Positions 52,346 to 60,810 of a stretch of DNA of 64,000 bases are shown piece after piece. The stretch is taken from positions 744,001-808,000 of the forward strand of contig NZ_JAABOP010000001.1 of the NCBI RefSeq assembly GCF_010671595.1, read 5' to 3'. Positions within the stretch are counted from its first letter, which is position 1. Each line of letters starts with the position of its first letter. The stretch comes from Muriicola jejuensis. GTDB taxonomy: Bacteria; Bacteroidota; Bacteroidia; Flavobacteriales; Flavobacteriaceae. A program made the position numbers and the translations under genes. Under the pieces are notes generated by a model, which did no database searches, was not told the origin of the DNA, and saw only the letters and a program-made list of their open reading frames with translations.

Positions 52346-53545
52346 ATGAAGATAAAGAATGTATTGCTGTGGATACTCATTTCGAGCCTGGCCTCCTGTA
52401 TGGAGGATGTGACCACGGTATACGAGAAACACGTCACGGAAACGGTCCTTATCGATATCCCCGCTGAGGAAACCCAGCAGGAAATGGCAGAGGTCACCCC
52501 CGAAAAGGTGTACCATTGGATGTCGGGTTTGCAAAGGTCCAGCGGACTCGTGGAAAGTACGGAGTACACCAATTTCGTCTCTCTTTACGACAATGCCCTT
52601 GCAGCTCTTACCTTTATGGAAGAAGGCGATCTGGATAAGGCAGAGCGGATCTTCGACTTTTTCAATGAGCGTTTGCAATCGGAGTTCCACGCCAACAACG
52701 GGGGATTTTTTCAGTACAGGGATGCCTCAGGAGAAGGGGGTTCCAGGATCTGGATGGGGGATAACGCCTGGCTGCTCCGGGCCCTGAACCACTATCACGA
52801 AACCACACAGTCTGAACGCTATAATACCATGGCTCGAGACCTGGAAACGTGGTTGCGATCACTGCAGGAAACAGACGGTGGACTCAGAGGGGGCACCAAT
52901 GAAGACGGGAGTGCAATTCCCAGGGTCACCGAAGGAATCATCACCGCCTTCAACGCGGTAAAGGGCTATGATGAGTTCCACGAGCGTATCCTTTTATTCC
53001 TGGGAGAACAACGATGGGATCCTCTTGAAATGGCGCTGATCACGGATTCGGAAAATCCGGCCTACCAGCATGCAATGGACCTCTATTCCCTGGGATACCT
53101 CATCCTGGACGGATACCCGGAAGAAATATTGCAAAAAGCCGACCGGTTCCTTACCACCCAGCATGCTACCGCCCAGAAAAATGCGGTGAGCGGGTATTGT
53201 TTCGATGATGACAGGGACGTGGTGTGGCTTGAGGGAAGTGCCCAAATGGCCATGGCTTACCAGGTAGCAGAGCATCATGAAGCTGTTCAGGAAATTATAT
53301 TGGAGATGGATAGAGCCTTTATCCCCGGGGAGATCAATGAAGAGGTCATGGGGCTGCCCTATACGTCGAATCCAGGGACCAATTTCGGAGCCACCCAACT
53401 CTGGGCTCATGCAGACAAGACCCCTGCGGTCTCCTCGACCGCCTGGTACCTGATGGTGAGGAAGGGCTTCGATCCCTTTTTGCTGGAAAGGGATAAAGAG
53501 ATCCCTACATCGGTCAGGTTTTGGACGGGTTCAGGGGTGAACTGA
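52346..53545 (+). CDS. Lipoprotein with alpha/alpha-toroid (glycoside hydrolase-like) fold
   Basis: A lipoprotein signal ends at Cys18 (SLASCMED). The rest is helical with repeated hairpins typical of (alpha/alpha)6 toroids: YDNALAALTFMEEGDLDKAERIFDF, GDNAWLLRALNHYHETTQSERY, GIITAFNAVKGYDEFHE and a final GTNFGATQLWAHAD. The Asp of WMGDNAW and the acidic DRDVVWLEGS are possible active-site residues of glycan-acting enzymes in such families. No exact family can be named. The gene stands alone with no polysaccharide locus around it. Confidence 0.7.
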   Translation: MKIKNVLLWILISSLASCMEDVTTVYEKHVTETVLIDIPAEETQQEMAEVTPEKVYHWMSGLQRSSGLVESTEYTNFVSLYDNALAALTFMEEGDLDKAERIFDFFNERLQSEFHANNGGFFQYRDASGEGGSRIWMGDNAWLLRALNHYHETTQSERYNTMARDLETWLRSLQETDGGLRGGTNEDGSAIPRVTEGIITAFNAVKGYDEFHERILLFLGEQRWDPLEMALITDSENPAYQHAMDLYSLGYLILDGYPEEILQKADRFLTTQHATAQKNAVSGYCFDDDRDVVWLEGSAQMAMAYQVAEHHEAVQEIILEMDRAFIPGEINEEVMGLPYTSNPGTNFGATQLWAHADKTPAVSSTAWYLMVRKGFDPFLLERDKEIPTSVRFWTGSGVN

Positions 53546-53619
53546 TAGGAACGCCCGGATTTTGCCATTTCCTTAACAGGATACGTACGGGATATCTCGT
53601 AATTTTATCCTAAAAGGTT

Positions 53620-53838
53620 ATGAGAGATTCTGCAATGTTCTGGGTGGGAAGTACCACCCTCGTACTGCTTACCGTGACTATCATGGCGGCAATGGACTTC
53701 CCCTTTAACTGGGTTTTCTATATCACTGTCCTGGGGCAGGTAATGATCGTCTACATGGTGTACAGGGTCCTGACGGATGAATACACCACTACCAAGACTT
53801 TTGAAGACTTTTACGAAGACCACCCCATTCGGGAATAG
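53620..53838 (+). CDS. Small two-helix membrane protein, 72 residues
   Basis: Two hydrophobic helices (about 7-24 and 29-50) separated by DFPFNW, and a charged C-terminal tail (DEYTTTKTFEDFYEDHPIRE). No family recognised, but the length, sequence composition and good ATG support a real gene. It converges on the universal stress protein gene with a 1-base gap. It could be part of the low-oxygen block, which is a guess from position. Confidence 0.7.
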   Translation: MRDSAMFWVGSTTLVLLTVTIMAAMDFPFNWVFYITVLGQVMIVYMVYRVLTDEYTTTKTFEDFYEDHPIRE

Positions 53839-53839
53839 T

Positions 53840-54742
53840 TCACTTCACCAGCTGCATTTCCTTTTCTTTCTTTGGATTACCCGGGGCGCTCATGCCTAGC
53901 TCAGGGATCACCAGCAAGGGTACCTGGGTGTGAAAAGCCATCCTTCGTACCACAGGCTCACGGGTCATTCGTTCCATATAGCTATGCTGATAATTGAGCA
54001 TGGCAAGAAGGTGGATGTCCAGCTCATCCGCAAAGACCTCCAGGGTCTTGGAAACGGAATTCAGTTCAGATACGGTGTGTATATAATGGTCGATCTTTTC
54101 GAAATACTTCCGCAACATGTTGAGGTTGAATTGCTGTATTTCAGTAAGGGCCCTGATCTTGTTCTGTACATACACAATGCGGATGGTAGCCTTGAAACTT
54201 TTGGCCAGGTCGATCAGGGGTTGTAATTCGGTGCGACTGTAATACCTCTTGAAATCCGTGGCAAAGACCACCTCCTGGGGTTTCACATAGGCAAAGTCTT
54301 TGGGAATGGTGAGTACCGGGCATTCCTTTACCGCTTTGATGATCCTTACTGTATTGCTCCCCAGAAAGACCTCATCTACTCCTGATGCCCCTTTGGTCCC
54401 TGTGACCACCAGATGGATACCTTCCTGCTCCACGATATTCCTGACCTCTTCGACGAGGATATTAAAGGACGATCTCAACTTGAAGGTATGCTTCTTGTTC
54501 CTGTACCCCTTTTTGATCTTTTTCATGATCTCCTCCAGCCCCCTGAGGGAAGTCTCCTTATTACCCTCATCCAGTGAGCTCGACGGCAGGTTAGAGGCCA
54601 TAAACCGACTGGTGGGGATGACCGGGGTATAGGTGTTCAACAAATGGAATTCACATTCCTCTTTCTTCATTAGTTCCAGGATATACCGGATGGCATTCCA
54701 TGAATTCTCGGAAAAATCTGTGGGTAGTAAAATACGTTTCAT
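53840..54742 (-). CDS. Tandem universal stress protein
   Basis: Two UspA-type domains (about residues 1-145 and 155-280). The first begins KRILLPTDFSENSWNAI and contains LVVTGTKGASGVDEVFLGSNT, close to the ATP-binding G-2x-G-9x-G-S/T pattern. The second begins EVVFATDFKRYYS and is more diverged. Such proteins help survival under starvation or low oxygen. The gene is next to the Crp/Fnr regulator and cco genes, and its promoter region has a TGAT-N4-GTCA site. Confidence 0.9.
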   Translation of the reverse strand: MKRILLPTDFSENSWNAIRYILELMKKEECEFHLLNTYTPVIPTSRFMASNLPSSSLDEGNKETSLRGLEEIMKKIKKGYRNKKHTFKLRSSFNILVEEVRNIVEQEGIHLVVTGTKGASGVDEVFLGSNTVRIIKAVKECPVLTIPKDFAYVKPQEVVFATDFKRYYSRTELQPLIDLAKSFKATIRIVYVQNKIRALTEIQQFNLNMLRKYFEKIDHYIHTVSELNSVSKTLEVFADELDIHLLAMLNYQHSYMERMTREPVVRRMAFHTQVPLLVIPELGMSAPGNPKKEKEMQLVK

Positions 54743-54767
54743 GGGAATTTCTCTACAGTAACAGGGG

Positions 54768-54811
54768 TAAAAGTAGAGAAGCGAACCAGCGGAAACAATG
54801 ACATTTATCAG
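54768..54811 (-). promoter_or_regulatory. Candidate Fnr-type operator and -7 element of the usp gene
   Basis: Read on the minus strand, CTGATAAATGTCAT (54811-54798) contains TGAY-N4-RTCA. TACTTTTA follows at 54775-54768, its first base 29.5 from the palindrome centre. The start codon lies at 54742, giving a short leader. Confidence 0.6.
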
Positions 54812-54884
54812 GTTTAAAAGGGCCCTGAGAAGATCTGTAAAATGAACTCTTTGAGGTGTGAAGCAGGTAAATCAGGCTGCTTTT

Positions 54885-55574
54885 TCAAAACCCATCGACA
54901 AGGTCCCTAAGTGCTTTTTCGTTTTGCACGCCTATCTTTTTACCGGAAGTCTTGATGTACTTCTTTTTCTTGAATTCGGAGATGATCCGGATACAGGATT
55001 CGGTAGCTGTGCCTACCACGTTGGCGATATCCTCCCGGGAAAGGGTAATGCTGAGATAGCCATCGGCATCTTCCCCAAAGTTGTCCCTTAGGTACAGGAA
55101 GGCCTCCGCAATTCGCTGCTTTACCGTTTTCTGCGACATGTTTACGATCACGTCATCTGCTTCCCTCAGGTCGTGGGCCATATGCCGCAGCACTTCCACG
55201 GTGAAGTTGGGGTTTTGATGCAACACATCGACGATCCCCTCCTTGGGGATAAAACAGACCTCCATGTCGCTTACGGCAATGGCACTGAGATTGGAAGATT
55301 CCTCTGCGATCACCGAGCGCTGTCCCATGACCTCTCCTTTGGAAGCCAGTTTTACGATCTGGTCCTTCCCGTTGGCGCTGAGTTTTGAAAGTTTGGACAC
55401 TCCGTCACGGACGCAGAAGACGCCGTTCAATTTTTCCCCCTCTGCAAAAATAGCCTCTCCTTTCTTAATGGTCTTGGTCGTTTTTGTATCGGAGACCCGT
55501 TTTAATTCCTCTTTGCTCATTGCCCGCAAAGAATTGAATTGCCTGATAATGCAATTCTCACATCTGGTGTTCAT
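54885..55574 (-). CDS. Crp/Fnr family transcription regulator
   Basis: An N-terminal cyclic-nucleotide-like sensor domain (about 25-140) and a C-terminal winged helix (about 145-229; LSREDIANVVGTATESCIRI). Cysteines lie at 5, 8, 54, 107 and 194. The Cys5-x2-Cys8 pair near the N-terminus and Cys107 recall the [4Fe-4S] ligands of E. coli Fnr, but the third N-terminal Cys is missing, so oxygen sensing through a cluster is possible, not certain. The recognition helix keeps Glu192 and Arg196, which in Crp/Fnr contact the TGA core. It divides usp and the cco genes. Confidence 0.92.
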   Translation of the reverse strand: MNTRCENCIIRQFNSLRAMSKEELKRVSDTKTTKTIKKGEAIFAEGEKLNGVFCVRDGVSKLSKLSANGKDQIVKLASKGEVMGQRSVIAEESSNLSAIAVSDMEVCFIPKEGIVDVLHQNPNFTVEVLRHMAHDLREADDVIVNMSQKTVKQRIAEAFLYLRDNFGEDADGYLSITLSREDIANVVGTATESCIRIISEFKKKKYIKTSGKKIGVQNEKALRDLVDGF

Positions 55575-55577
55575 GAT

Positions 55578-55593
55578 GTACTGATTTCAGTAC
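55578..55593. promoter_or_regulatory. Perfect palindrome at the start of the Crp/Fnr regulator gene
   Basis: GTACTGA (55578-55584) and TCAGTAC (55587-55593) are perfect inverted repeats around TT, ending 3 bases from the start codon of the regulator gene. It differs from the TGAY-N4-RTCA sites (2-base spacer). It could be an autoregulatory site or an RNA hairpin hiding the start. Confidence 0.4.
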
Positions 55594-55690
55594 TCTAAGG
55601 TACGACAATTTGAAGAGTCCTCCATGGAATTCGCGGGATTTTTCTGATCATTCTATGGGTGTATTAGAGGATGAAAATTAAGAATCAAAA

Positions 55691-55734
55691 CTGACTAATA
55701 TCATATTTTGAGCACGCTACAGTCCGCATCTTTG
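55691..55734 (+). promoter_or_regulatory. Candidate Fnr-type operator and -7 element of ccoI
   Basis: CTGACTAATATCAT (55691-55704) contains TGAY-N4-RTCA, centre 55697.5. CATCTTTG (55727-55734), one base off TAnnTTTG, starts 29.5 bases downstream. The predicted start of transcription near 55739 would place the operator at about -41.5 and leave an 18-base leader before the ATG at 55757. Confidence 0.62.
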
Positions 55735-55756
55735 CCCTCAGGTATGAAGTTAGTGT

Positions 55757-58132
55757 ATGGATAATGAGCGCTGTTTTCACTGCGGGCTCCCCTGTGATAT
55801 AGATGCTGTACTGTTCCAGGACAAGTCGTTCTGTTGCCAGGGGTGCAAGACGGTGTACGAGATTTTCGACTCAAATGACCTCAGGTACTATTACGAGCTG
55901 CAGTCGGCTGCCGGGAAGACCCCCGACTATGCCCCGGGCAAATTCGATTTTCTGGGTAATCCTGAGATTGCGGCCCAACTGCTGGAATTCAATAACGGTA
56001 AACACCAGGTCGTTGAGTTCTTTATTCCGTCGATTCATTGCAGTTCCTGCATCTGGGTCCTGGAAAACCTGCAAAAGCTCCTTCCCGAAGTAGTGCAGTC
56101 CCAGGTCGATTTTCCAAAAAAGACTGTCAGGATCACCTTTCGCGCCACAGAGACCGATTTGAAAGAGATCGCGATCCTGCTATCGCGCATAGGATACGAA
56201 CCCAGCATTTCACTCGCCGATTCGGGCCCGCAGAAAAAGCCTGAGGACAAGAGGCTGATCTACCAGCTGGGGGTTGCGGGATTCGCTTTTGGAAATATCA
56301 TGTTCCTATCCTTTCCCGAATATTTCGAGGTGGAAGAGTTCTGGCTCGACCAGTACAAACTGCTATTCCGATGGCTGATGTTCGCCTTTTCCGTGCCCGT
56401 CGTATGCTATGCCGGCCTGGATTACCTCACTTCGGCCTATAAAGGCCTCAGAAGCAAATTCTTGAATATCGACGTGCCCATAGCCCTCGGTATCCTCGTC
56501 CTGTTTATCCGGAGTACCCTGGAGATTACTTTCGACTGGGGAAGCGGTTTTTTTGATAGTTTAAGCGGACTCGTATTTTTCCTCCTCCTCGGAAAGTACT
56601 TCCAGAAACGCACCTATTCCTTCCTTTCCTTTGAGAGGGACTATAAATCCTATTTTCCCGTGGCCGTTACCCGTATCAACCAATCCCGAGAAGAGGAGAT
56701 CGTCCAGGTCAACGATGTGGAAAAGGGAGACCGACTGCTCATCCGGCACGGGGAGCTGATCCCGGTAGACGGGATCCTCCAAAACGGGGAGGCAGAGATC
56801 GATTACAGCTTCGTAACCGGGGAGGCCAGGCCCGTACACGTGGGCGGGGGCGAAAAACTCTTTGCCGGAGGGAAACAACTCGGAGGGCCTATAGAGATCC
56901 TCGCCAACGGAAAGGTTTCCCAGAGTTACCTCACACGCCTCTGGAGCCATTCCGTATTTGGTGAGAGGTCTGAAAGCAGGTTCAAGACCCTGACAGACCG
57001 GATCGGTAAACGCTTCACCCTGGCCGTACTTACCATAGCGTTCACATCAGCTATTTTCTGGGCATTTACTGACCCCTCTAAAATATGGAACGTCTTCACA
57101 GCCGTACTCATCATTGCCTGCCCTTGTGCCATCGCACTGGCTGCACCCTTTACGATGGGAAACATGCTCCGCATTTTCGGCAAGAGGAAGTTCTATCTCA
57201 AGGATGCGGCCGTCATTGAAAAACTGGCAGGCGTGAATACGGTGATCTTTGATAAGACTGGCACCCTGTCTACCCGGAAATACGACCAGATCACCTATGA
57301 GGGTGATGCCCTGTCACCCCAAGAAACTTCCCTGTTGAAAAGTACGCTTAGGGCTTCCAATCACCCCCTGAGCCGCTCGTTGTACCAACTATTAAAAGAA
57401 CACGATATCACAGTACTCGACCAGTATGAAGAACACCTGGGCGAAGGTCTGTATGGATGCAAAGGATCTGCCTCCATCAAGATCGGTTCCTCCGAATTTG
57501 TCGATAAGTGTACCAGCAGCAGCCCCGACAGATCGGTGGTACACCTGAGTACGAATCAGGAATACAAGGGACACTTTATTTTACAGAGCCAGTACAGGGA
57601 CGGCATCTCACCTCTGATGGAGCAACTAGCACAACAGGTAGAGATCGGGGTTCTCTCCGGGGATCACGACGGGGAGAGAAACCGCCTCGAAGTCCTATTG
57701 CCCCCACTTACTCCTATGTACTTTAATCAGAGCCCCGAGGATAAACTCCTCTTTGTGAACGGTCTCCAGGATTCGGGAAAACGGGTTATGATGGTTGGAG
57801 ATGGCCTTAATGATGCAGGGGCCCTCGCTCAAAGCGATGTGGGCATCGCACTTTCGGAAGACATCAATGTCTTCTCCCCTGCCTGCGACGGTATCCTGGA
57901 TGCCGGGAAATTCAAGTATCTCGGCCAGTACATACAGGCCTCAAAAAAAGCCATGGGGATCATTCGGATGAGCTTTGTTCTGTCACTGCTCTACAACCTC
58001 GTAGGGCTGTACTTCGCGGTGACCGGACAGTTGCAGCCCGTGGTGGCGGCCATCCTGATGCCCCTGAGTTCGATCAGTATCGTTGTCTTTACCACCATGG
58101 CAACCAACTGGCTAGGAAAATACATTAAATAA
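55757..58132 (+). CDS. ccoI: Cu+-transporting P1B-type ATPase of the cbb3 oxidase cluster
   Basis: Exports copper for assembly of cbb3 cytochrome oxidase. The N-terminus has a Cys-rich metal-binding segment (Cys6, Cys9, Cys13; FCCQGC at 26-30) and a heavy-metal-associated domain with Cys95-S-S-Cys98. Eight helices follow. Cys455-Pro-Cys457 in the IACPCAIAL helix is the transport site, and Asp499 in DKTGT is phosphorylated. At 791 residues it matches FixI/CcoI (CopA2-type). First gene of the cluster, divergent from the Fnr-like regulator. Confidence 0.95.
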   Translation: MDNERCFHCGLPCDIDAVLFQDKSFCCQGCKTVYEIFDSNDLRYYYELQSAAGKTPDYAPGKFDFLGNPEIAAQLLEFNNGKHQVVEFFIPSIHCSSCIWVLENLQKLLPEVVQSQVDFPKKTVRITFRATETDLKEIAILLSRIGYEPSISLADSGPQKKPEDKRLIYQLGVAGFAFGNIMFLSFPEYFEVEEFWLDQYKLLFRWLMFAFSVPVVCYAGLDYLTSAYKGLRSKFLNIDVPIALGILVLFIRSTLEITFDWGSGFFDSLSGLVFFLLLGKYFQKRTYSFLSFERDYKSYFPVAVTRINQSREEEIVQVNDVEKGDRLLIRHGELIPVDGILQNGEAEIDYSFVTGEARPVHVGGGEKLFAGGKQLGGPIEILANGKVSQSYLTRLWSHSVFGERSESRFKTLTDRIGKRFTLAVLTIAFTSAIFWAFTDPSKIWNVFTAVLIIACPCAIALAAPFTMGNMLRIFGKRKFYLKDAAVIEKLAGVNTVIFDKTGTLSTRKYDQITYEGDALSPQETSLLKSTLRASNHPLSRSLYQLLKEHDITVLDQYEEHLGEGLYGCKGSASIKIGSSEFVDKCTSSSPDRSVVHLSTNQEYKGHFILQSQYRDGISPLMEQLAQQVEIGVLSGDHDGERNRLEVLLPPLTPMYFNQSPEDKLLFVNGLQDSGKRVMMVGDGLNDAGALAQSDVGIALSEDINVFSPACDGILDAGKFKYLGQYIQASKKAMGIIRMSFVLSLLYNLVGLYFAVTGQLQPVVAAILMPLSSISIVVFTTMATNWLGKYIK

Positions 58133-58138
58133 TAAAAA

Positions 58139-58182
58139 CTGATTTATGTCATTTTTTAAGGAACAGAGCCAAAGTAGTTTTA
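58139..58182 (+). promoter_or_regulatory. Candidate internal Fnr-type promoter before ccoS
   Basis: CTGATTTATGTCAT (58139-58152) contains TGAY-N4-RTCA, centre 58145.5. TAGTTTTA (58175-58182) starts 29.5 bases downstream, the same spacing as at ccoI and usp. It lies in the 69-base gap between ccoI and ccoS, 20 bases before the ccoS ATG. Confidence 0.62.
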
Positions 58183-58201
58183 CACCAGAATTCAGGTAGG
58201 T

Positions 58202-58417
58202 ATGAGCGTGATTTACGTGTTGCTGACCATCAGCATAATGGTAGCACTCCTTTTTTTTATTGCCTTTATACATTCTGTTCGGAGCGGTCAGTACGAGGAC
58301 TCCTATACCCCGTCTGTACGGATGCTCTTTGAGGATGAGTTACTCAAATCCGATGAAACCAAAGAGCGGAAGACTCCTGAAATCCAAAAAACCAATTCAA
58401 AAAGCAAACAAATGTAA
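58202..58417 (+). CDS. ccoS: cbb3-type oxidase assembly protein CcoS
   Basis: 71 residues, one N-terminal helix (about 3-23, SVIYVLLTISIMVALLFFI) and a charged tail with YEDSYTPSVRMLFEDE, which is the CcoS pattern of helix plus acidic DDxxxP-like segment. CcoS is needed for heme and copper insertion into CcoN. It sits between ccoI and ccoNO with a 2-base gap to the latter. A candidate low-oxygen promoter is directly upstream. Confidence 0.9.
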   Translation: MSVIYVLLTISIMVALLFFIAFIHSVRSGQYEDSYTPSVRMLFEDELLKSDETKERKTPEIQKTNSKSKQM

Positions 58418-58419
58418 TT

Positions 58420-60621
58420 ATGGAAGTACAGCAATTTAGTTACGACAACCAGATCGTAAAGAAATTTATCTATGCCACCCTGTTCTGGGGGATCATCGGG
58501 ATGCTGGTAGGCCTTTTACTGGCCTTTATGTTCATGTTCCCAAACCTCACGGACGGGATCTCCTGGCTCAGCTTCGGCAGGTTGAGGCCGCTGCACACCA
58601 ATGCGGTCATCTTTGCCTTCGTTGGGAACGCCATCTTTGCGGGAGTCTATTACTCCACCCAAAGATTGTTAAAGGCACGGATGTTCAGTGATTTTCTGAG
58701 CAACCTCAATTTCTGGGGATGGCAGGCCATCATTGTGGCCGCTGCGATCACCCTGCCCCTTGGATATACGACCTCCAAGGAATACGCAGAGCTCGAATGG
58801 CCCATTGACCTGGCCATAGCCGTGATCTGGGTGGCTTTCGGATGGAACCTCATCGGCACGATGATCAAGCGTCGCCAAAGGCATTTATACGTCGCCATCT
58901 GGTTCTACCTGGCCACTTTTGTGACCGTAGCCGTACTACATATTTTCAACAGCCTGGAACTACCTGTTAGCGCGCTGAAAAGCTATTCCGTCTATGCGGG
59001 TGTTCAGGACGCGCTGGTGCAATGGTGGTACGGGCACAACGCGGTGGCCTTCTTCCTGACCACACCATTTTTGGGACTTATGTACTACTTTGTTCCCAAG
59101 GCAGCGAACAGGCCGATCTATTCCTACCGCCTGTCCATCGTTCACTTCTGGTCCCTGATCTTTATCTATATCTGGGCGGGACCACACCACCTGTTGTACT
59201 CCGCCCTGCCTGACTGGGCTCAGAACCTCGGCGTTGCCTTTTCTGTAATGCTGATCGCTCCTTCCTGGGGTGGTATGATCAACGGACTGCTGACCCTGAG
59301 GGGTGCATGGGATAAGGTGAGGGTAGATCCCACCCTGAAATTCATGGTGGTCGCGATCACCGGATACGGTATGGCCACTTTTGAAGGCCCCATGCTTTCC
59401 CTGAAGAACGTGAATGCCATTGCGCACTTCAGCGACTGGGTCATTGCCCACGTGCACGTGGGGGCCCTTGCCTGGAATGGCTTCCTCACTTTCGGGATGG
59501 TCTACTGGCTGGTCCCAAAAATGTTCAAGACCCGTCTTCACTCCTTGCCCATGGCCAATTTCCATTTCTGGATCGGTACCCTGGGAATCATCCTGTACGC
59601 CCTTCCCATGTACGTGGCCGGGTTTACCCAGGCACTGATGTGGAAAGACTTCAACCCGGACGGCAGCCTGGTATACGGAAACTTCCTGGAGACGGTCAAT
59701 GAGATCATGCCCATGTACTGGATGCGGGCCATCGGTGGTTCCCTCTACATCATCGGCTTTATCGTCATGCTGTACAACATCGTGGTCACCATCCGTTCCG
59801 GTAGTGCCGTGGTAGACGAAAAGGCCGAAGCTCCTGCCCTTACCAGGGTGTCCGCCAGAAGGACGGTTGGGGAGACCTTCCACACCTGGCTGGAGAGAAA
59901 ACCCATACAACTGACCCTCCTGGCCACCATCGCCATACTGATCGGGGGTATCATACAGATCGTACCTACGATCCTGGTAAAATCCAATATCCCGACCATC
60001 ACCAGTGTAAAACCTTATACACCCCTGGAACTGGAAGGTCGCGACCTGTACATTCGGGAAGGTTGTGTGAGCTGCCACTCCCAGATGGTAAGACCCTTCA
60101 GGAGCGAAGTGGAACGGTACGGGGAATACGCGAAGGCGGGTGAATTCGTCTATGACCACCCCTTCCTTTGGGGCAGTAAGCGCACAGGTCCCGACCTGCT
60201 GCGGGTTGGCGGGAAATACTCAGACAACTGGCACCTGAACCATATGTACGACCCCCAGAGCATGTCTTCCGGCTCCATCATGCCGGCCTACCAGTGGCTG
60301 GTGAGGAACAAGCATGACCGTAGTGACGTACAGGACAAGATGCGGGCCATGGTCTCCCTGGGAGTCCCCTATAGTGAAGAGGAGATCGGCAACGCCTTCA
60401 CCCTTATGGAAGAACAGGCCCTGCAGATCGAAAAGAACCTGTATTCCGATCCCGATTTTGCGAAATCCTACGAGGAAGACAAAAGCCGGGCGATGGAGAG
60501 CGGACGGGAATTCGTGGAAATGAAGGACCGTGAGATCGTGGCCATGATCGCCTACCTGCAGCGACTGGGTACAGACATCAAAGTCAAAGAGACCGATCAA
60601 CTATTATCAGAAAATAAATAA
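58420..60621 (+). CDS. ccoNO: Fused cbb3 cytochrome oxidase subunits I and II
   Basis: The catalytic heme-copper subunit (CcoN) and the monoheme subunit (CcoO) in one chain of 733 residues. The first about 470 residues contain twelve helices and the His ligands (RLRPLHTNAVIFAF, the WYGHNAVAFFLTTPF copper-site segment, and VIAHVHVGALAWNG). After a linker, a helix near 502-518 precedes the CcoO domain with Cys549-x2-Cys552-His553 in REGCVSCHSQMVRPF. The fusion is a known Bacteroidota trait and fixes subunit ratio. It reduces oxygen to water at the inner membrane. Confidence 0.95.
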   Translation: MEVQQFSYDNQIVKKFIYATLFWGIIGMLVGLLLAFMFMFPNLTDGISWLSFGRLRPLHTNAVIFAFVGNAIFAGVYYSTQRLLKARMFSDFLSNLNFWGWQAIIVAAAITLPLGYTTSKEYAELEWPIDLAIAVIWVAFGWNLIGTMIKRRQRHLYVAIWFYLATFVTVAVLHIFNSLELPVSALKSYSVYAGVQDALVQWWYGHNAVAFFLTTPFLGLMYYFVPKAANRPIYSYRLSIVHFWSLIFIYIWAGPHHLLYSALPDWAQNLGVAFSVMLIAPSWGGMINGLLTLRGAWDKVRVDPTLKFMVVAITGYGMATFEGPMLSLKNVNAIAHFSDWVIAHVHVGALAWNGFLTFGMVYWLVPKMFKTRLHSLPMANFHFWIGTLGIILYALPMYVAGFTQALMWKDFNPDGSLVYGNFLETVNEIMPMYWMRAIGGSLYIIGFIVMLYNIVVTIRSGSAVVDEKAEAPALTRVSARRTVGETFHTWLERKPIQLTLLATIAILIGGIIQIVPTILVKSNIPTITSVKPYTPLELEGRDLYIREGCVSCHSQMVRPFRSEVERYGEYAKAGEFVYDHPFLWGSKRTGPDLLRVGGKYSDNWHLNHMYDPQSMSSGSIMPAYQWLVRNKHDRSDVQDKMRAMVSLGVPYSEEEIGNAFTLMEEQALQIEKNLYSDPDFAKSYEEDKSRAMESGREFVEMKDREIVAMIAYLQRLGTDIKVKETDQLLSENK

Positions 60622-60624
60622 GTC

Positions 60625-60804
60625 ATGCTGAAATTCGTCAAAAACCACATGGAGAGTATAGACGGGATAGCGACCTATCCGTTGATCTCCCTGCTGATCT
60701 TTTTTGTCTTCTTTGCCCTGTTGTTCTGGTGGGTATTTTCCGCCTCCAAAGAGCACATCAAAGAAGTTAGTGAAATCCCATTAGATGATAATCAACCAAA
60801 ATAA
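60625..60804 (+). CDS. ccoQ: Small cbb3 oxidase subunit CcoQ
   Basis: 59 residues, too short for many gene finders: MLKFVKNHMESIDGI, one helix (about 18-39, PLISLLIFFVFFALLFWWVF) and a charged tail SKEHIKEVSEIPLDD. This is the CcoQ/FixQ pattern. It starts 3 bases after the ccoNO stop and ends 6 bases before ccoP. CcoQ stabilises the oxidase. Identification rests on position, size and topology. Confidence 0.85.
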   Translation: MLKFVKNHMESIDGIATYPLISLLIFFVFFALLFWWVFSASKEHIKEVSEIPLDDNQPK

Positions 60805-60810
60805 AGCAAC

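Noticed and set aside
58960-60159. 399-codon minus-strand frame
   Set aside because: Shadow of the ccoNO gene, which is certain.
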